From an uncultured Lachnospiraceae bacterium (lineage in GTDB: Bacteria > Bacillota > Clostridia > Lachnospirales > Lachnospiraceae), in assembly GCA_934351765.1 (NCBI GenBank), contig CAKRJM010000115.1, positions 1 through 6,983 on the forward strand: 6,983 bases of DNA. The letters run 5' to 3'. A program made the position numbers and the translations under genes. How positions within the stretch are numbered: position 1 is the stretch's first letter; each line of letters opens with the position of its first letter. This document shows, one piece after another, positions 4,841-6,983 of the stretch. Below the pieces are notes generated by a model. That model worked only from the letters and a program-made list of their open reading frames with translations, was not told the DNA's origin and made no database searches.

Positions 4841-5746
4841 ATGAAGAAATTATATGGAGTAGTAGTCCCTATCGTAACCCCTTTTACTCCCGATGATAGG
4901 GTTGATGTGGACGGTTTAAAACGTTTGACGGACTTTTTGATTGAAAAAGGTGTGCATTGCCTGTATCCGGCAGGAAGTACTGGTGAAATGCTTTATATGA
5001 GCGTAGAGGAGCGAAAGCTTTTGGCGGAAACAGTCGTAACGCATACAGCAGGAAGAGCTACGGTGTTCGTGCAGGTGGGAGCCATGAATCTTCGTGACAC
5101 GCTGGAGCTTGCGGCGCATGCGCGATCTGTTGGAGCAGATGGAATTGCAGTAGTAACGCCTTCCTATTTTAAACTCAGCGATGACGAGCTGTTTTTGTAT
5201 TATAAGGCTGTTGCGGAAAGCATGCCGGCGGATTATTCGATCTATCTGTATGGAATTCCGCAGTGTGCGGTCAACGATATCTCCCCGGCGCTTGCAGCGC
5301 GTGTTGCAGAGGCGTGTCCTAATGTGATCGGCTTGAAGTACAGCTTCAATGACATGATCAGGCTTCAGAAATTTATGGAGATCCGAGAAGGAACCTTTTC
5401 GGTATTCAGTGGCTGCGATGATATGTTTGCAATGACGGCACTGGCTGGTGCAGATGGCATTGTATCAGGAAATGCACAGGCGATTCCGGAGCATTATGTG
5501 GCTGTATGGGAAGCTGTAAAGGCCGGAGATGCGAAAAAAGCAATGCAGATTCAGCATCGGACCAATATGCTTAATCAGATTATGTGTCATGACCATGACA
5601 AGGCAAGGTTTAAAGCGGTACTGCAGCATCGTGGTGTGCTGGAATATGATTGTATGCGTGCGCCGCTTCAGCCTGTTTCGGCGGAGGAAGCCAAAGCAAT
5701 GAATGCTCTGCTGGATGAAAAAGAATTTACAAGGGTTGTTGTGTAA
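4841..5746 (+). CDS. DapA/N-acetylneuraminate lyase superfamily aldolase (not a true DapA)
   Basis: 301 residues, the normal length of this class I aldolase TIM-barrel family. The ATG has GAGG at 4830-4833, 7 nt upstream. Motifs: pyruvate-binding GSTGE at 45-49; YLYGIP at 135-140 with catalytic Tyr137; IGLKYS at 163-168 with Lys166 forming the Schiff base with the keto acid; SGNAQAIPE at 209-217. Dihydrodipicolinate synthases carry GTTGE and usually YNVPxRT, whose Arg binds the second carboxylate. Here the segment is YGIPQCAV without that Arg, so lysine biosynthesis is unlikely. GSTGE is common in sialic acid lyases and 2-keto-3-deoxy sugar acid aldolases. Cleavage or formation of a pyruvate-derived 2-keto acid is the likely reaction; the substrate is unknown. 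It is followed by a PfkB kinase gene 80 nt downstream, which supports a role in carbohydrate catabolism. The enzyme is cytosolic. Confidence 0.9.
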   Translation: MKKLYGVVVPIVTPFTPDDRVDVDGLKRLTDFLIEKGVHCLYPAGSTGEMLYMSVEERKLLAETVVTHTAGRATVFVQVGAMNLRDTLELAAHARSVGADGIAVVTPSYFKLSDDELFLYYKAVAESMPADYSIYLYGIPQCAVNDISPALAARVAEACPNVIGLKYSFNDMIRLQKFMEIREGTFSVFSGCDDMFAMTALAGADGIVSGNAQAIPEHYVAVWEAVKAGDAKKAMQIQHRTNMLNQIMCHDHDKARFKAVLQHRGVLEYDCMRAPLQPVSAEEAKAMNALLDEKEFTRVVV

Positions 5747-5753
5747 TTATAAT
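5726..5753 (+). promoter_or_regulatory. Candidate sigma-A promoter inside the aldolase 3' end
   Basis: TTTACA at 5726-5731, a 16-nt spacer, TATAAT at 5748-5753. It overlaps the last codons and stop of the aldolase gene and would start transcription near 5760, just before the intercistronic hairpin, giving the kinase its own transcript. Confidence 0.55.
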
Positions 5754-5767
5754 TAGAATAAGGAAGA

Positions 5768-5799
5768 AGAGGCTTTTTCTCACAGAAGAAAAAGCCTCT
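5768..5799 (+). repeat. Intercistronic 13-bp perfect hairpin
   Basis: AGAGGCTTTTTCT (5768-5780) pairs fully with AGAAAAAGCCTCT (5787-5799) around CACAGA. It is followed by GAAATAAAA, not a T-tract, so it is a poor terminator on the + strand. It may be an RNA-processing or stability element between the aldolase and kinase, or a partial terminator that sets their ratio. It ends 27 nt before the kinase start. Confidence 0.8.
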
Positions 5800-5826
5800 G
5801 AAATAAAAAGGAAATGAGGAAAGATT

Positions 5827-6795
5827 GTGGAGAAAAAAGAATTTGATGTGATCAGTATTGGACAGATTGTGCAGGATATTCTGGTGACAAATATTCCGGA
5901 GGATGCCATGACCTGTGGAAAAGATACGTTTATGGCAGATGAAATTTTGATGTCTTCCGGTGGTGATGCTGTGAATGAGGCAGCAATCCTGGCAAAGCTG
6001 GGGAACCATGCGGCGCTGCTGACGAGATTGGATAAGCAGGCGGTGGGAGAAATGATCTATGGAGATTTGACCAGACAGGGAATTGATACCTCGCTGCTGA
6101 TTCGTCCGGATGACTGTCGGACTTTTACTGCGATCGTTGTGATCAATCCGAAGGGAGATCATATCTTTTTTGATGGCCCTGGCCATAACTTCACACCGAA
6201 GCTTTCTGATTTTGATATGAGCGTATTTGAAAAAACCAGGGCGGTAACAGCAGGAAGTCTGTTTGCGTTGGGAGAATTGGACACCGATGGAATTGACCAG
6301 ATCTTTAAAAAAGCGCAGGAGTCCGGCGCTTTTACGGTGGCAGATATGAATTTTGACAGTACCGGACTGGGACCTCATGGAGTGGATAAAGTGTTTCCCT
6401 ATACAGATTATCTGATGCCCAGCTTTGATGAGGCGGAGTATGTGACCGGAAAGAATGATCCCGATGAAATTGCCGATTATTTTCTGGCCCATGGTGTGAA
6501 AAATGTGGTGCTGAAGCTTGGCGGGGAAGGCTGTTTCTTTAAGAATGCCGAGAAACGGTTCTATACCGATCCGTTCAAAATCAAACCCATGGACACGACC
6601 GGATGCGGCGACAACTTTGTGGCAGCGTTTGTTCATTGCCTGTTGAAGGGCATGGAGCCGGAGGACTGCGCAGAGTTCGCCTGTGCGGCCGGAGCGCTGA
6701 ATTCCCAGGGACTTGGGGCTCATTTATATATTGAGTCGGAGCAGCAGATCCTTGATTTCATGAAAACAGCAGAAAAAGTGAAGATTGAGCGGTAA
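5827..6795 (+). CDS. PfkB-family carbohydrate kinase
   Basis: 322 residues with a GTG start; GAGGA at 5816-5820 lies 6 nt upstream and no in-frame ATG does better. PfkB (ribokinase-like) kinases transfer the ATP gamma-phosphate to a sugar hydroxyl. The N-terminal substrate motif is SGGDAVNEAAILAKLG at 44-59 (the Gly-Gly and Asn of PfkB signature 1). The C-terminal signature 2 is DTTGCGDNFVAAF at 256-268: Asp262 is the catalytic base and GCGD the anion hole, with Cys in place of the usual Ala of GAGD. MNFDSTG at 174-180 and LKLGGEGCFF at 229-238 fit the central fold. It belongs with the aldolase upstream, by direct operon readthrough or from the promoter at 5726-5753. A 2-keto-3-deoxygluconate-like kinase, a fructokinase or a nucleoside kinase are all possible; the sequence alone does not decide. 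Confidence 0.92.
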   Translation: MEKKEFDVISIGQIVQDILVTNIPEDAMTCGKDTFMADEILMSSGGDAVNEAAILAKLGNHAALLTRLDKQAVGEMIYGDLTRQGIDTSLLIRPDDCRTFTAIVVINPKGDHIFFDGPGHNFTPKLSDFDMSVFEKTRAVTAGSLFALGELDTDGIDQIFKKAQESGAFTVADMNFDSTGLGPHGVDKVFPYTDYLMPSFDEAEYVTGKNDPDEIADYFLAHGVKNVVLKLGGEGCFFKNAEKRFYTDPFKIKPMDTTGCGDNFVAAFVHCLLKGMEPEDCAEFACAAGALNSQGLGAHLYIESEQQILDFMKTAEKVKIER

Positions 6796-6814
6796 AGAAT
6801 TCAGATAAAAAGAA

Positions 6815-6875
6815 ATCCGCCAGAATGAAATTGCTCCTGTTCATAATATGGACAGGCAAGAACATTCTGGCGGAT
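6815..6875 (+). terminator. Long hairpin after the kinase, probable terminator
   Basis: ATCCGCCAGAATG (6815-6827) pairs perfectly with CATTCTGGCGGAT (6863-6875). Inside the 35-nt loop a second stem forms: CCTGT 6836-6840 with ACAGG 6852-6856, extended by TTG 6831-6833 with CAA 6857-6859 across a two-base bulge. The outer stem is followed by ATTTTATTT, an interrupted T-rich tail, so rho-independent termination of the kinase transcript is likely. The start lies 20 nt past the stop codon. Confidence 0.65.
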
Positions 6876-6876
6876 A

Positions 6877-6913
6877 TTTTATTTCATAGGAAAGTTCGTC
6901 CTATGAAATAAAA
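6877..6913. repeat. Perfect 15-bp inverted repeat directly after the terminator hairpin
   Basis: TTTTATTTCATAGGA (6877-6891) pairs perfectly with TCCTATGAAATAAAA (6899-6913) around AAGTTCG. It uses the T-rich tail of the preceding hairpin as its left arm, so the two structures compete or stack. It may be a second terminator or the left part of a repetitive element that includes the GC-rich palindrome after it. Confidence 0.8.
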
Positions 6914-6917
6914 AACG

Positions 6918-6981
6918 CTCCGCGGGGATCGCACTGCGGCGGAACGGAAGATTGCCGCTTTGCGGCCCGCCGCAGGCGGAG
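6918..6981. repeat. GC-rich nested palindrome, likely repetitive extragenic element, may run off the window
   Basis: Three nested stems: CTCCGC 6918-6923 with GCGGAG 6976-6981; TGCGGCGG 6935-6942 with CCGCCGCA 6967-6974; GCCGC 6954-6958 with GCGGC 6962-6966 around TTT. The base composition is far richer in G and C than the flanking sequence. No coding signal is seen. The style is that of a repeated palindromic unit; copy number cannot be judged from one window. Confidence 0.6.
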
Positions 6982-6983
6982 AA

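Noticed and set aside
5668..6723. Long minus-strand open frame (351 codons) opposite the kinase and aldolase end
   Set aside because: It is antisense to two genes with clear PfkB and DapA-family motifs, its translation has no recognisable domain, and it is rich in Cys, His and Ile as expected for a shadow frame.

Overview
The window reads as a piece of chromosome from a Gram-positive anaerobe of the Clostridia, most likely Lachnospiraceae-like. This rests on strong AGGAGG-type ribosome binding sites, consensus sigma-A promoters, a secreted SH3-NlpC/P60 cell-wall hydrolase typical of that group, and the style of the AAA ATPase and phosphopentomutase proteins. It is an inference; no rRNA or marker gene is present. 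All genes lie on the + strand. I see no phage, transposase, CRISPR or antibiotic-resistance gene.

Layout. (1) 3-620: a decayed DUF4143-type AAA ATPase, cut by the window edge and broken by internal deletions and frame changes. (2) 707-2998: a two-gene operon, a rhodanese-TtcA-like fusion (sulfur transfer, probably to tRNA) followed 21 nt later by phosphopentomutase DeoB. (3) 2999-3321: a 323-nt regulatory region with three DnaA-box-like 9-mers at exactly 32-bp steps, two perfect TTGACA-N17-TATAAT promoters 132 nt apart, and two WalR-type direct-repeat boxes. (4) 3322-4644: a secreted NlpC/P60 endopeptidase with two SH3 domains, closed by a strong terminator (4655-4689). (5) 4695-4795: a non-coding stretch packed with hairpins that can pair in alternative ways. 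(6) 4841-6795: a DapA/NAL-superfamily aldolase and a PfkB sugar kinase, probably one catabolic unit, with an internal promoter and a stable hairpin between them. (7) 6796-6983: two back-to-back long hairpins and a GC-rich nested palindrome, probably terminator plus a repetitive extragenic element that may continue past the window.

How the parts work together. The two-gene operon is housekeeping: tRNA thiolation and pentose-phosphate salvage. The hydrolase is probably highly expressed and tied to cell-wall growth control through WalR, possibly also to replication through DnaA; both links are predicted from motifs only. The aldolase/kinase pair suggests breakdown of a 2-keto sugar acid, but the substrate cannot be read from the sequence.

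The most unusual parts are the dense hydrolase control region, the hairpin-rich stretch before the aldolase, the rhodanese-TtcA fusion with its extra cysteines, and the 3' palindromic cluster. I did not find a clear new multi-gene system.
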